Of a stretch of 64,000 bases of DNA, positions 43,757 to 52,823 are shown piece after piece (the first letter of the stretch is position 1; each line of letters opens with the position of its first letter). Location: the NCBI GenBank assembly GCA_035344155.1, contig DAORAL010000031.1, positions 1 to 64,000 of the forward strand, read 5' to 3'. The stretch comes from UBA1845 sp002338715. GTDB taxonomy: Bacteria > Planctomycetota > Phycisphaerae > UBA1845. A model generated the notes under the pieces. The model did not search any database and had not been told where the DNA came from. It saw nothing but the letters and a program-made list of their open reading frames with translations. Made by a program: the position numbers and the translations under genes.

Positions 43757-44233
43757 CTAGCCAGATGCTCCGGTCTTGTTTAGGTCCAACCAGTCATTCC
43801 AACGTGAATGTAGTTTCTCGTGATCGCATTCGTCACCACATTCCGGACAACGATCAGATGTGAGATTGCGCAAATCGTAACCACATCCGAAACAAACCAT
43901 GAACTCGCGTTCAATCAGGTGGTCCGAAAACTGCCTCAAGGTTCGACGAATAGTGTTGATCGTCATCCAACTGCAAGCAATACCCATGGCGCCGAAGCCG
44001 AACTTGATTGCTGGCGGTGCATTTAACGTCGCCCCAGGGTATGTCACCAGCGACAATAGCAAAGCAAGGGCAGCCACCAGCACGACAGAAGCGATAACCC
44101 TTAACTTCTTTTGCTTTCTGCTTGAAAATTCCCAATACGCAAGAGGTACTCCGGTTGGCGGATACCCAAGGAGCAAGTTGAAATAATAGAATCGAGATTT
44201 CCGCAAATCGCCACTCTTGCGCTTGCCAAACAT
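43757..44233 (-). CDS. Membrane protein with C-terminal zinc ribbon
   Basis: A 158-residue protein with two membrane helices (about 47-67, VIASVVLVAALALLLSLVTYP; about 78-98) and a C-terminal zinc ribbon CFGCGYDLRNLTSDRCPECG. This CxxCGYDLR...CPECG ribbon is widespread in planctomycete membrane proteins of unknown role. GGAG lies 6 bases upstream of the start. Function unknown. Confidence 0.78.
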   Translation of the reverse strand: MFGKRKSGDLRKSRFYYFNLLLGYPPTGVPLAYWEFSSRKQKKLRVIASVVLVAALALLLSLVTYPGATLNAPPAIKFGFGAMGIACSWMTINTIRRTLRQFSDHLIEREFMVCFGCGYDLRNLTSDRCPECGDECDHEKLHSRWNDWLDLNKTGASG

Positions 44234-44274
44234 GTGTCACTCCGCTCGAAAGCACAATTGCAACGCATGGAGAA

Positions 44275-45651
44275 CTACGTCACGCCGTAATCTTTGAGCT
44301 TTCGATACAGCGTTCTTGCACCGATCTTTAGAATCTTCGCGGCTTTTTCTCGGTTGCCGCCGGTGAGTTTCAGCGTGTTTAGGATGTGAAGGCGTTCGAC
44401 GTCGGCCATGCTCATGCCGAGCAGGCTTGGGTTGTTGACCGGGACGATGTCGGTGGTCGTGCGAAGCGATTCGGGCAGGTCGCCTGATTCCAGCGTGTCG
44501 CCCTCGGCTTCGATCACCATCTGCTCAATCACGCTGCGCAGTTCGCGCACGTTGCCCCGCCACGTATGATTCGTCAGGCGGCGCATCACCTCCGTCGAAA
44601 TCTCTTTCGGATCGAAGTCGTTCTCGCGGCAAAATTCATCGACGAAGTGCTTGGCCAATATCGGAATGTCTTCGCGTCGCTGTCGAAGCGGCGGCAGGCG
44701 AATCGCTCCCTGTGCGTGCAGGCGATAGAACAAATCCTCGCGAAAGGTCTGCTCTTCAACCATCGCCCGCAGGTTTCGATGGGTCGCCGCGACAAACCGC
44801 ACATCGACAAACAACGTATCCGTGCTGCCCACCGGCTGAACTTCGCCCGACTCCAACGTCCGCAACAACTTGGCCTGCATCCCCAGCGGCATGTCGCCAA
44901 TCTCATCGAGAAACAGCGTCCCACCATCAGCCGCTTCGAGGATACCCTTCTTGTCGGAAATCGCCCCGGTAAACGCGCCCTTCACGTGTCCGAACAATTC
45001 GCTTTCGAGCAGCGATTCGCTCAGCGCCGCGCAGTTGATCACCTTAAACGTCTTACCCGCACGTTTGGAATTCGCATGAAGCGCCTGGGCGACGAGTTCC
45101 TTACCCGTCCCCGATTCGCCGAAGATCAAGACCGTGCTCTTGCTCTTGGCCAGCTTCTGTATGCGGCGAATCTCCTTCGCCAGCGCCGCGCTCGTCCCGA
45201 TGATCCCCTCGTAGTTAAACGCCTGCTCGATCTGGTCGCGCATCGTCTTCGAGTCGCGGGCCGCGGTCGCCTGCTCTGCCGCTTCGTTGACCTTGCGACG
45301 GACGACATCAATGTCGATGGGTTTGATCAGATAGTCGTATGCGGGCGTGGGGTTTTCGGGACCGAGGGCATCGCGAACCAGTTGCTCGCTGCCAAACGCC
45401 GTGATCAAAATCACCTGCGTATGCGGCGAGATTTCCTTCGTCTGCCTGAGGACGTCCATCCCGTTGAGCGCCCCGCCGAGTTTGTAGTCGGTGATGACCA
45501 CGTCGGGCGGACGGGCGCTGACGCTCGCGATCGCATCCGCCCCGCTGGAGACAACCTTGCAGGCGTGCCCCTCGCGCTTCAACCCTTCGGCGATCGCTTC
45601 GCCGTGGGCGGCATCATCTTCAACAATGAGTACAAAAGCAGTGGAGGCCAT
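44275..45651 (-). CDS. NtrC-family sigma54-dependent response regulator
   Basis: A 458-residue protein. The receiver domain (about 1-125) has the phospho-acceptor Asp in VVITDYKLGG. The AAA+ domain (about 150-390) has Walker A GESGTGKELVAQ, the sigma54-contact loop GAFTGA, and Walker B GGTLFLDEIGDM. The C-terminal Fis-type helix-turn-helix is LKLTGGNREKAAKILKIGARTLYRKL. It activates sigma54 promoters when phosphorylated. It lies 33 bases after the histidine kinase gene, which should be its partner. The regulated genes are not evident here. Confidence 0.95.
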   Translation of the reverse strand: MASTAFVLIVEDDAAHGEAIAEGLKREGHACKVVSSGADAIASVSARPPDVVITDYKLGGALNGMDVLRQTKEISPHTQVILITAFGSEQLVRDALGPENPTPAYDYLIKPIDIDVVRRKVNEAAEQATAARDSKTMRDQIEQAFNYEGIIGTSAALAKEIRRIQKLAKSKSTVLIFGESGTGKELVAQALHANSKRAGKTFKVINCAALSESLLESELFGHVKGAFTGAISDKKGILEAADGGTLFLDEIGDMPLGMQAKLLRTLESGEVQPVGSTDTLFVDVRFVAATHRNLRAMVEEQTFREDLFYRLHAQGAIRLPPLRQRREDIPILAKHFVDEFCRENDFDPKEISTEVMRRLTNHTWRGNVRELRSVIEQMVIEAEGDTLESGDLPESLRTTTDIVPVNNPSLLGMSMADVERLHILNTLKLTGGNREKAAKILKIGARTLYRKLKDYGVT

Positions 45652-45684
45652 AATGGATCTATTCTATCGCGCGGACGAGGATCG

Positions 45685-46413
45685 TCACCCCATCGCCCCA
45701 AGCTTCTCAGCCACCAAGGGCAACCTGATCGTAAAGGTCGTCCCCGAACCGGACTTTGACTTGACCGCGATGGTACCACCGTGTGCAGCGACGATACGGC
45801 TCGTCGTCGACAGCCCCAGTCCGCTCCCGCTCGGTTTGGTCGAATAGAACGCCTGCATTGCCTTCGACAAGACGTCTTCGCTCATCCCCTCGCCGTCGTC
45901 GCTGACTTCGACCGTCGCCCAGGTGCCATCGCGCCCGAGTTCCTCCACGGCAAGATGGATCGAAATTTCGCCGCCTTTGGGCGTGGCTTGGCGAGCGTTG
46001 ATCAGCAGGTTCAAAAGCGCCTGCCGAAAGATCGCCGAGTCCACTGACACGAGTAGCGGCTGCGGATGTTCGTAAGCGACCAGGCGGATGTCATCGCGAT
46101 CGGTTTCCGGCGCGTAGAATTCGACGAGGCGCGACACGATACCATTCAGGTCAGCCACCGTCCGCTTTAACGTCACCGGCTTCACGAGAAGCAGAAACTC
46201 ATCGAGCATGCGTTGCAGGCGTTCGGCTTCCCCGCGCGTCATGGCGATGCGCTGCCGTGCGCGGCGCAGCGTGTCCGCGGAAGGCGCTGCATCTTCAGAC
46301 AAGTCCTCTTCCAAGAGCTTGAGGTTCAAAAGCAGCGTCGACAGCGGATTGCGAATCTCGTGGGCGAGTCCGCCGGCAATCATCGAAATCTCAATGACAC
46401 GATCGTCAACCAT
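45685..46413 (-). CDS. NtrB-type sensor histidine kinase without a sensor domain
   Basis: A 242-residue protein made only of the catalytic core. The H box is GLAHEIRNPLSTLLLNLKLL (phospho-His), the N box LLNLLINARQATPKGGEI, and the G boxes VSDDGEGM and SGSGLGLSTTSRIVAAHGG. There is no membrane helix or PAS domain; standard NtrB has about 350 residues with a PAS domain. GAGG precedes the ATG. A double-hairpin repeat ends 35 bases upstream of the start. Confidence 0.93.
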   Translation of the reverse strand: MVDDRVIEISMIAGGLAHEIRNPLSTLLLNLKLLEEDLSEDAAPSADTLRRARQRIAMTRGEAERLQRMLDEFLLLVKPVTLKRTVADLNGIVSRLVEFYAPETDRDDIRLVAYEHPQPLLVSVDSAIFRQALLNLLINARQATPKGGEISIHLAVEELGRDGTWATVEVSDDGEGMSEDVLSKAMQAFYSTKPSGSGLGLSTTSRIVAAHGGTIAVKSKSGSGTTFTIRLPLVAEKLGAMG

Positions 46414-46448
46414 CGCAGCCGCCTCAAGAACGTCAACTTACCAAAGGT

Positions 46449-46522
46449 GTGCCACTGCTCTGTGAGCAGTGCAGATTGGCGATAAACCTTTTGGTCCAGC
46501 ACTGCTCACAGAGCAGTGGCAC
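46449..46522. repeat. Double-hairpin dispersed repeat, copy 4
   Basis: 24-base arms (46449-46472 and 46499-46522), perfectly complementary, with a 26-base loop. Confidence 0.95.
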
Positions 46523-46563
46523 GATTCGAAATCGATTCGATGCACCCAGGGACCACGAACGAA

Positions 46564-46603
46564 AAAACGGTGGCCCTACGTTTCAAGGTAGGACCACCGT
46601 TTT
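46564..46603 (-). terminator. Terminator after pnp
   Basis: A stem AAAACGGTGG / CCACCGTTTT with an inner CCTAC/GTAGG pairing. On the minus strand it is followed by TTTTTT. It should end rpsO-pnp transcripts before the kinase gene. Confidence 0.8.
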
Positions 46604-46647
46604 GATTTTGCAATCACATCGCAATCGAAACAACGATTCGGTGATCA

Positions 46648-46713
46648 TGTAGGGTGGGCCGTGCCCACCATGTCGTTGTTGTTCAAACTGCGGTGGGCAT
46701 GGCCCACCCTACA
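46648..46713. repeat. Second-family double-hairpin repeat
   Basis: 22-base arms (46648-46669 and 46692-46713) with one mismatch. Each arm is a hairpin in itself (GTGGGC-CGT-GCCCAC and GTGGGC-ATG-GCCCAC). It has the same design as the other repeat family but unrelated sequence. Confidence 0.85.
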
Positions 46714-46742
46714 ACGACCAAACGTCCAACCCGCCCGATCAA

Positions 46743-48860
46743 CTACGACGCGCTGTCAGCCGTCTCCTGCTTTTCCTCAAGCTGAACGGCTTTGTGCGAA
46801 AGCTTGATGCGTCCCTGGTTGTCGACCGCGATCACTTTGACCTTCAGCGGATCGCCAACCTTGCAGACGTCGGCGACGTTGCGGACATAATCGGTGGACA
46901 GCTCGCTCACGTGGCACAAACCATCCTGACCCGGTGCGATTTCAACAAACGCGCCGAAGTCTTTCACGCTCGTGACCGTACCCGAATACACCGTACCGAC
47001 CTTGATGCTTTCGGTGACGGCTTCGATCATGCTGCGAGCCGACTCCGCACCCGCAAGGTCCATGCACGAGATCGTGATCGTTCCATCGTCGTCGATTTCG
47101 ACCTTCGCACCGGTGCCGGCTTCGATCGCCTTGATCCCTTTTCCGCCTGGTCCAATGACCTTTCCGATGCGGTCCGGATTGATCTTGATCGACAGGATTC
47201 TGGGGGCGTACTTGCTGGTTTCGCTGCGCGGTTCGGGAAGGGTTTCCAACATCTTGGCGAGGATCTCCAATCGGGCGCCCTTTGCGATCTCCAACGCTTC
47301 TTTCACGATGTCGATGCTCAGCGAACGATCCTTCAAGTCGACCTGGATCGCGGTGATACCGCGCTGCGTGCCCGCAACCTTGAAGTCCATGTCGCCAAAG
47401 TGATCTTCCTCACCGAGGATGTCGACAATCAACTTGCGACGCTTGTCGTCGTGGAAACCACCGACCGAAATACCCGCCACCGGCTGAGTCAGCGGCACGC
47501 CGGCATCCATCAGCGCCAGCGTTCCACCACAAACCGATGCCATCGAGCTTGAACCGTTCGACTCGAGAATTTCCGACACAACGCGAACGGTGTAGGGGAA
47601 GTCTTCCGGTGAAGGCAGGACCATTTCGATCGCCTTCTCAGCCAGGTTACCGTGACCAATTTCACGACGCGACACCGCACCGAGGCGACGAACTTCACCC
47701 ACGCAGAACGGCGGGAAATTGTAGTGCAGCATGAACTTCTTGCTGTATTCGGGCATCAACCCGTCGATGAACTGTTCGTCGCGAACCGTGCCCAGCGTGA
47801 CGACGGCCATCGATTGCGTTTCACCACGGGTGAAGACTGCCGACCCATGTGTACGCGGCAAAACGCCAACTTCGCAGGTCAGCGGACGGATGTCGGTCAG
47901 ACCGCGGCCGTCCGCGCGAATGCCCGTATCGAGCACCATCGCGGCGACGACTTCGCCCTCGATTTCATCGATGACGTTGCGAACGGTGTTGCGATCGAAT
48001 TCGAGATTTTCCGCACCATCTGGACATTCCTGATCGAGCGTTTCGTTGTAGATGTTTTTGACGGCTTCGTAGCGATCCTGCTTTGAAGCGATTTCCTTGG
48101 CCTTGCGCAGCGGACCCGCAACCTTCTCGCGCAACCGATCCTTGAGGCCGTCGGTTGACGGTGGCGGCGTCCAGTTCTTTTCCTTGCCGCACTGCTTGAC
48201 CAGATCGTTCACGCAATCGCAGATTGTTCTGATTTCCTTGTGCGCGACTTCCACTGCACTGACGACATCGGGTTCGGCGATCTCAAAGCCACCGAGTTCG
48301 ATCATGTTGACGGCTTCGGAGTGACCAGATACGACCAGTTCCATGTCGCTTTGGTCCATCTGCTCAAGGGTCGGCATCACGACAAACTTGCCGTCGACGC
48401 GGCCAACGCGCACCGCACCGGTCGGACCTTCAAACGGAATTTCCGAAATCGAAAGCGCCGCCGACGCACCGATCATCGCGAGCATATCCGGATCATGCTC
48501 TTGATCCGTCGCGAGCACCATTGCCTGAATCATGACTTCATTGATGAACCCCTTGGGAAACAGCGGACGAATCGGGCGATCCATCAAACGCATCGTGAGA
48601 ATTTCCTTGGTCGTCGGGCGCGATTCACGCTTGAAGAAACCACCGGGAAACTTACCTGCCGCGTAAGCTTTCTCGCGATAGTCGCAGGTCAGCGGAAAAA
48701 AATCGATCCCGGGCCGCGGGTCCGACGTCACCACCGCCACCATCACCACCGTTTCACCGTAGGTCACCATCACGGTGCCTGCCGCCTGCTTCGCCAGCCA
48801 GCCCGATTCCAACGTCAGCGTCTTACCGCCGATCTTGCACTCTGAAGTGTATTTCTTCAT
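46743..48860 (-). CDS. pnp: Polyribonucleotide nucleotidyltransferase
   Basis: A 705-residue phosphorolytic 3'-5' exoribonuclease. The ATG at 48860 is preferred (AAGAG 8 bases upstream) over a GTG 9 bases earlier. Order of domains: RNase PH 1 (MKKYTSECKIGGKTLTLESG ... DRPIRPLFPKGF), all-helical linker, RNase PH 2 (GIRADGRGLTDIRPLTCEVGVLPRTHGSAVFTRGETQ), KH (IGKVIGPGGKGIKAIEAGTGAKVEIDDDG) and S1 (GTVYSGTVTSVKDFGAFVEIAPGQDGLCHVSELS). It turns over mRNA in the degradosome. It follows rpsO on the same strand, the classic rpsO-pnp order. Confidence 0.98.
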   Translation of the reverse strand: MKKYTSECKIGGKTLTLESGWLAKQAAGTVMVTYGETVVMVAVVTSDPRPGIDFFPLTCDYREKAYAAGKFPGGFFKRESRPTTKEILTMRLMDRPIRPLFPKGFINEVMIQAMVLATDQEHDPDMLAMIGASAALSISEIPFEGPTGAVRVGRVDGKFVVMPTLEQMDQSDMELVVSGHSEAVNMIELGGFEIAEPDVVSAVEVAHKEIRTICDCVNDLVKQCGKEKNWTPPPSTDGLKDRLREKVAGPLRKAKEIASKQDRYEAVKNIYNETLDQECPDGAENLEFDRNTVRNVIDEIEGEVVAAMVLDTGIRADGRGLTDIRPLTCEVGVLPRTHGSAVFTRGETQSMAVVTLGTVRDEQFIDGLMPEYSKKFMLHYNFPPFCVGEVRRLGAVSRREIGHGNLAEKAIEMVLPSPEDFPYTVRVVSEILESNGSSSMASVCGGTLALMDAGVPLTQPVAGISVGGFHDDKRRKLIVDILGEEDHFGDMDFKVAGTQRGITAIQVDLKDRSLSIDIVKEALEIAKGARLEILAKMLETLPEPRSETSKYAPRILSIKINPDRIGKVIGPGGKGIKAIEAGTGAKVEIDDDGTITISCMDLAGAESARSMIEAVTESIKVGTVYSGTVTSVKDFGAFVEIAPGQDGLCHVSELSTDYVRNVADVCKVGDPLKVKVIAVDNQGRIKLSHKAVQLEEKQETADSAS

Positions 48861-49288
48861 TACCGTCACTCTTTTCCGTTTCCGTCACAATGTCTTAGTT
48901 TGCTGTGTCCGCCTGCCTACACGACAACCGTCTTTACCGATGCGCCCGATCCGCCATCCGCAACTTCACGACGACAATCAATCGAGCAGAATATTTACAA
49001 AAAAAGGATGGGTCGCGCGAACGCAACTCACCCTCGCCATCTCTCAAGATTTTCCGAGCGACAATCCAAGCCATCAATCCAACACCACCGCCGAATGGCC
49101 GCCATACTCAAATGCCACTTGGTGACACTGCAAATCAGCGCCACCGCGACACCCGGGCAACCTGCAACGGGTTCTGGACTGGACTTGCATCGCCAGCCCC
49201 ACCGACTCATCAACATCAATTGGCCCGCCAAGACAACCGCCGGACCGATTCCGCGTGCTGCTATCCTGCGTATTGCTTTCCCACGTAC
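48861..49288. other. rpsO-pnp intergenic region
   Basis: 428 bp. In other bacteria this region carries the RNase III-cleaved leader by which PNPase controls itself. I see no clear long stem or terminator here, and short frames in it look non-coding. Confidence 0.35.
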
Positions 49289-49552
49289 TTACTTACGCAG
49301 CCCCAATCGCTGAATGACGCTGAGGTAACGCGCGTGGTCCTTGTGATTCAGATAACGCAGAAGTCGCGTACGCCGACCAACCAACTTCAACAACCCGCGA
49401 CGCGATGCAAAGTCCTTCTTGTGCGTCTTGAGGTGCTCGGTCAGCTCCACGATGCGGCCGGTCAACAACGCCACCTGAACCTCTGGTGAACCCGTGTCCT
49501 TATCGTGGGTACGATATGTCGTTACTGCGTCCTGCTTTGATTTTGCGTCCAA
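49289..49552 (-). CDS. rpsO: 30S ribosomal protein S15
   Basis: An 87-residue protein. Signature HDKDTGSPEVQVALLTGRIVELTEHLKTHKKDFASRRGLLKLVGRRTRLLRYL is diagnostic of S15, which binds 16S rRNA in the platform. The start is TTG with CGGAG 8 bases upstream. It is shortened at the N-terminus by a couple of residues compared with the usual 89. Confidence 0.97.
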   Translation of the reverse strand: MDAKSKQDAVTTYRTHDKDTGSPEVQVALLTGRIVELTEHLKTHKKDFASRRGLLKLVGRRTRLLRYLNHKDHARYLSVIQRLGLRK

Positions 49553-49934
49553 TGGATTGACTCCGTGGCGAGGGCTTTGATTTCACAAATCTCTACAATC
49601 GCGCTTCCGATGGTGCCGGCACCTGATCAAAGCCGATCGCAACGTCCAAACTCATCGTTGCCAGGCACTGCACCCCGGGCGTTCCAAGGCCTAAACTCTA
49701 CTGACTTTATCCCCACATGCAAACAAACGATTGCCTCACCAGGAATCCCCATCCGCACCCCGAAAATGCCCGTTTTCGCCATCCACAGGTCGGATATTCA
49801 CAACCCAACCCGGCAATCCCCTTCGCGATCACCGAACTTCAAGTCTTTAATTGTCACGTGCCTGCCCACCGGTATCATGGTGGCCATGCAAACCCGAAAT
49901 CTTCACTCGAATTCCTGACGCGGACGCAACGAGC
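49553..49934. other. Divergent intergenic region, rpsO / trkA
   Basis: 382 bp with promoters for both directions expected. A 117-codon plus-strand frame inside it lacks coding character. No clear element found. Confidence 0.35.
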
Positions 49935-51275
49935 ATGAACATCATTATCTGCGGCGCCGGTGAAGTGGGACTTCATGCAGCCGAAGTCCTGGAAGCCAGA
50001 GCCCACAACGTCACCGTCATCGACAAAAGCCCCTCCAGAATCCGCAAGATCGAGGACACCCTCGACGTCCGCACCCTCCGCGGAAATTGTGCAGCCGCTG
50101 AAATCCTCACCGAAGCTGGGTGCAAGTCCGCCGACCTGGTCGTCGCAGCCACCAGCAGTGACGAAATCAACCTGCTCACAGCCGCTGTCGCCAAAGCCGT
50201 CGGTGCGAAAAAAACCGTCGTCCGTGTCCACCACAGCACCTATTTCACCCAGCGGGGGCTCGATTACCAGAAGCACCTTGGCATCGACCAATTGATTTGC
50301 CCCGAGTATTCAACGGCTCAAGCCATCGCCCAGACCATCCGCAACCCCGGTGCCCATGCCATCGAGAATTTCGCCCGTGGACAGGTCGAAATGCATGAAA
50401 TCCCGGTTTCAGAGAAGGCAGCCGCCGCCGGTTTGGCGCTTTCCAACCTCGGATTACCCCGCGGATCGCGGTTGGCAGCCATCGGGCGAGAGGACCGGAT
50501 GTTTATTCCAGACGGTGCCAGCGTGATTCAACCGGGCGACCGCGTCGTGCTCGTCGGGAATGCGAGCGTGTTCCAGCAAGCCCGCAAACTCTTTCACGAT
50601 GACAAGGTGCGACGCCGCAAGGTGGCGATCATGGGCGGACCTCCGATGGCCGTCTGGCTCTGCCGCGCCCTGAAGACCAGCGACTTTTCCATCCGACTCT
50701 TTGAACGCAAACCGGAGCGGGCGGAAGAACTCGCCCAGAAACTCGATTGGATCACCGTCATCGCAGCCGACCCGTCGGACCTGGCCACCTTTGAAGAGGA
50801 AAACCTCGAGCAACTCAATGCGTTCGTATCATTGCTTGACGACGATGAGCACAACATCCTCGGTAGCGCCTGGGCCAAGAGCAAAGGGGTCAAGCAATCT
50901 ATTGCTGTGATTCAGCGGGCGGATTATCTTCACTTGCTGTCGAGCGTTGGAATCGATCGGGCGTTCAGCCCCAGGCGCGTCGCCGTTCGCGAATTGGTGC
51001 GATTCATTGCGGGCGACTCACTTCAACGAATCGCATCGCTCGCCGACGGAAGCATCGACGTTTATCGATTTCGCGTCGGTCCCAAAGCCAATTGCCTGGG
51101 AAAGTCGCTTAGCGAAATAAAACTCGCACCCCAAGGCGGGGTGGCGGCTGTCCAACATGGCGAACACGTCGAAGTCCCCAGCGCCGATTATGTGCTACGT
51201 GAAGGCGACCTGCTGCTCGTCATTGGCCCGCCCGGTCTGGAAAGTCGGCTCCGCAAAATGTTTGGCACGAAATAG
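49935..51275 (+). CDS. trkA: TrkA potassium uptake regulatory protein
   Basis: A 447-residue protein with two RCK units. The first Rossmann motif is IIICGAGEVGLHAAEVLEARAHNVTVID at residues 2-30, the second is VAIMGGPPMAVWLCRAL near 235; each is followed by a TrkA_C domain (about 145-225 and 365-447). It is a peripheral membrane protein that binds NAD(H) and gates TrkH. The second Rossmann loop has GGPPMA instead of GxGxxG, so it may not bind nucleotide. It is 6 bases from trkH, clearly an operon. Confidence 0.96.
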   Translation: MNIIICGAGEVGLHAAEVLEARAHNVTVIDKSPSRIRKIEDTLDVRTLRGNCAAAEILTEAGCKSADLVVAATSSDEINLLTAAVAKAVGAKKTVVRVHHSTYFTQRGLDYQKHLGIDQLICPEYSTAQAIAQTIRNPGAHAIENFARGQVEMHEIPVSEKAAAAGLALSNLGLPRGSRLAAIGREDRMFIPDGASVIQPGDRVVLVGNASVFQQARKLFHDDKVRRRKVAIMGGPPMAVWLCRALKTSDFSIRLFERKPERAEELAQKLDWITVIAADPSDLATFEEENLEQLNAFVSLLDDDEHNILGSAWAKSKGVKQSIAVIQRADYLHLLSSVGIDRAFSPRRVAVRELVRFIAGDSLQRIASLADGSIDVYRFRVGPKANCLGKSLSEIKLAPQGGVAAVQHGEHVEVPSADYVLREGDLLLVIGPPGLESRLRKMFGTK

Positions 51276-51281
51276 GCTGAC

Positions 51282-52823
51282 GTGAACTATCGATTTGTCG
51301 TCAAACAATTAGGCCTTCTCTTCATCGTCCTCAGTTCGCTGCTCTTGGCGATCGCGGCATGGTCGGGAATCCAACTGGCGTTTGGAGAGGCGGCTGAAAA
51401 GCATCCGCTCCGCGCCTTCCTCATCGCCGGCGGGCTCGGGCTCTTCACTGGCGGATTGATGTGGCTTGTGACCCGCAATGCCCACACCCGCTTCGGTCGC
51501 AAGGAGGCTCTGCTCCTCGTAGCCGCCACCTGGTTTGGCGGGGCGATGTTGTCGGCGATCCCCTACCTCGTCTACGCCCACATCGGTGAAGTCCCAGGCA
51601 CCGAACACCCCTTTCGCGAGCCGGTGAGCTGCGTTTTTGAGTCGATGAGCGGGCTAACCACCACCGGGGCGACCGTCCTGACCAAGATCGACCGCATGCC
51701 CCGCAGCATCCTGCTGTGGCGGGCACTGACCCATTGGCTTGGCGGATTGGGCATCGTCGTGCTGTTTGTGGCTGTCCTTCCTTCGATGGGCGTCGAAGGC
51801 AAGCGCTTGTTTCGGGTCGAAGCCCCCGGCCCCGAACCCGAAGGCGTTCACCCGCACATTCGCGAGACAGCCCGCACACTCTGGCTGATCTACGTCGGTA
51901 TCACCATCCTGCAGATCCTCGCCCTCCGCATCGCCGGGATGGATGTCTTCAATTCGGTGTGCCACACGTTTGCGACGCTTGCCACCGGTGGCTTCAGCAC
52001 GCACAACGCCAGCCTCGGCGGATTCCATAACAACATCGCCATCGATATCATCGTGCTGTTTTTCATGATTTGCGCCGGCGTCAACTTCGGACTCTATTAC
52101 CACCTGATCCGCGGACGCTTCCGCGCTGTCTATCAGGATTCGGAACTGCGCCTCTACCTGACGATCATGTTCGTCGTCACCGCCATCGTCACATTCACGA
52201 TCGCCAATCAACCCATCAAGCTGACCACCGGCGAGACGCTTCAGCCGTCATGGATTGAAGCGGCGCGGCAAAGCGCACTGACCACGGTCTCGGTACAAAC
52301 CACCACCGGTTTCTGCACGTCGGACTTCAACCTCTGGCCTTTCCTCGCCAAGGCGCTTCTGCTGTTGGTGATGTTCGTCGGCGGATGCGCCGGTTCGACG
52401 GGCGGCGGCATCAAAGTCATTCGCGTATTGATTGCGTTCAAGGTAATGGTCGCGGAACTCGAGCGCGTGTTTCGGCCCAACGTTGTGCGCCCGCTCAAGG
52501 TTGGCAAAGCCACGATCGGACCGGAGCTTCGATTGGCCACCCTTGCATATGTATTCGGGTTGATCCTTTTGTTTGGCGCGGGAACCGGATTGCTCAAACT
52601 GTTTGAACCAAATGGTACGATCGATATGACGACGGCTGCCAGCGCAAGCGTTGCGACGCTATGCAACATCGGACCGGGGTTGGCGAAAGTCGGCGCCGTT
52701 GAAAATTATGCATGGTTCACGGCGCCGAGTAAGTGCGTGATGATCATTCTGATGGCCCTCGGTCGCCTGGAAGTGTTTGCCATCCTCGTGCTGTTCTCGC
52801 CAAGATTCTGGCGCACCACATGA
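51282..52823 (+). CDS. trkH: TrkH potassium uptake membrane protein
   Basis: A 513-residue protein with a GTG start right after trkA. It has around ten membrane helices and the four K+ loop segments: FESMSGLTTTGATVL, ATLATGGFSTHNAS, SVQTTTGFCTSDFNLWP, and the last near ATLCNIGPGLAKVG. VGGCAGSTGGGIKVIR is the characteristic TrkH loop. It takes up K+ across the inner membrane with TrkA. This is a second system, separate from KtrAB at 29.9-32.5 kb. Confidence 0.96.
   Translation: MNYRFVVKQLGLLFIVLSSLLLAIAAWSGIQLAFGEAAEKHPLRAFLIAGGLGLFTGGLMWLVTRNAHTRFGRKEALLLVAATWFGGAMLSAIPYLVYAHIGEVPGTEHPFREPVSCVFESMSGLTTTGATVLTKIDRMPRSILLWRALTHWLGGLGIVVLFVAVLPSMGVEGKRLFRVEAPGPEPEGVHPHIRETARTLWLIYVGITILQILALRIAGMDVFNSVCHTFATLATGGFSTHNASLGGFHNNIAIDIIVLFFMICAGVNFGLYYHLIRGRFRAVYQDSELRLYLTIMFVVTAIVTFTIANQPIKLTTGETLQPSWIEAARQSALTTVSVQTTTGFCTSDFNLWPFLAKALLLLVMFVGGCAGSTGGGIKVIRVLIAFKVMVAELERVFRPNVVRPLKVGKATIGPELRLATLAYVFGLILLFGAGTGLLKLFEPNGTIDMTTAASASVATLCNIGPGLAKVGAVENYAWFTAPSKCVMIILMALGRLEVFAILVLFSPRFWRTT

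Larger units (their letters stand above)
46414..46742. other. Repeat-rich intergenic region between pnp and the two-component genes
   Basis: 329 bp that hold, from right to left along transcription: the second-family hairpin repeat (46648-46713), the pnp terminator (46564-46603) and double-hairpin repeat copy 4 (46449-46522). No gene is seen. Confidence 0.8.

Noticed and set aside
49028..49231. A 67-codon minus-strand frame between rpsO and pnp
   Set aside because: Trp/Cys-rich, no ribosome-binding site, and in a region usually untranslated.
49565..49918. A 117-codon plus-strand frame between rpsO and trkA
   Set aside because: No ribosome-binding site and a Ser/Pro/Thr-rich random composition.
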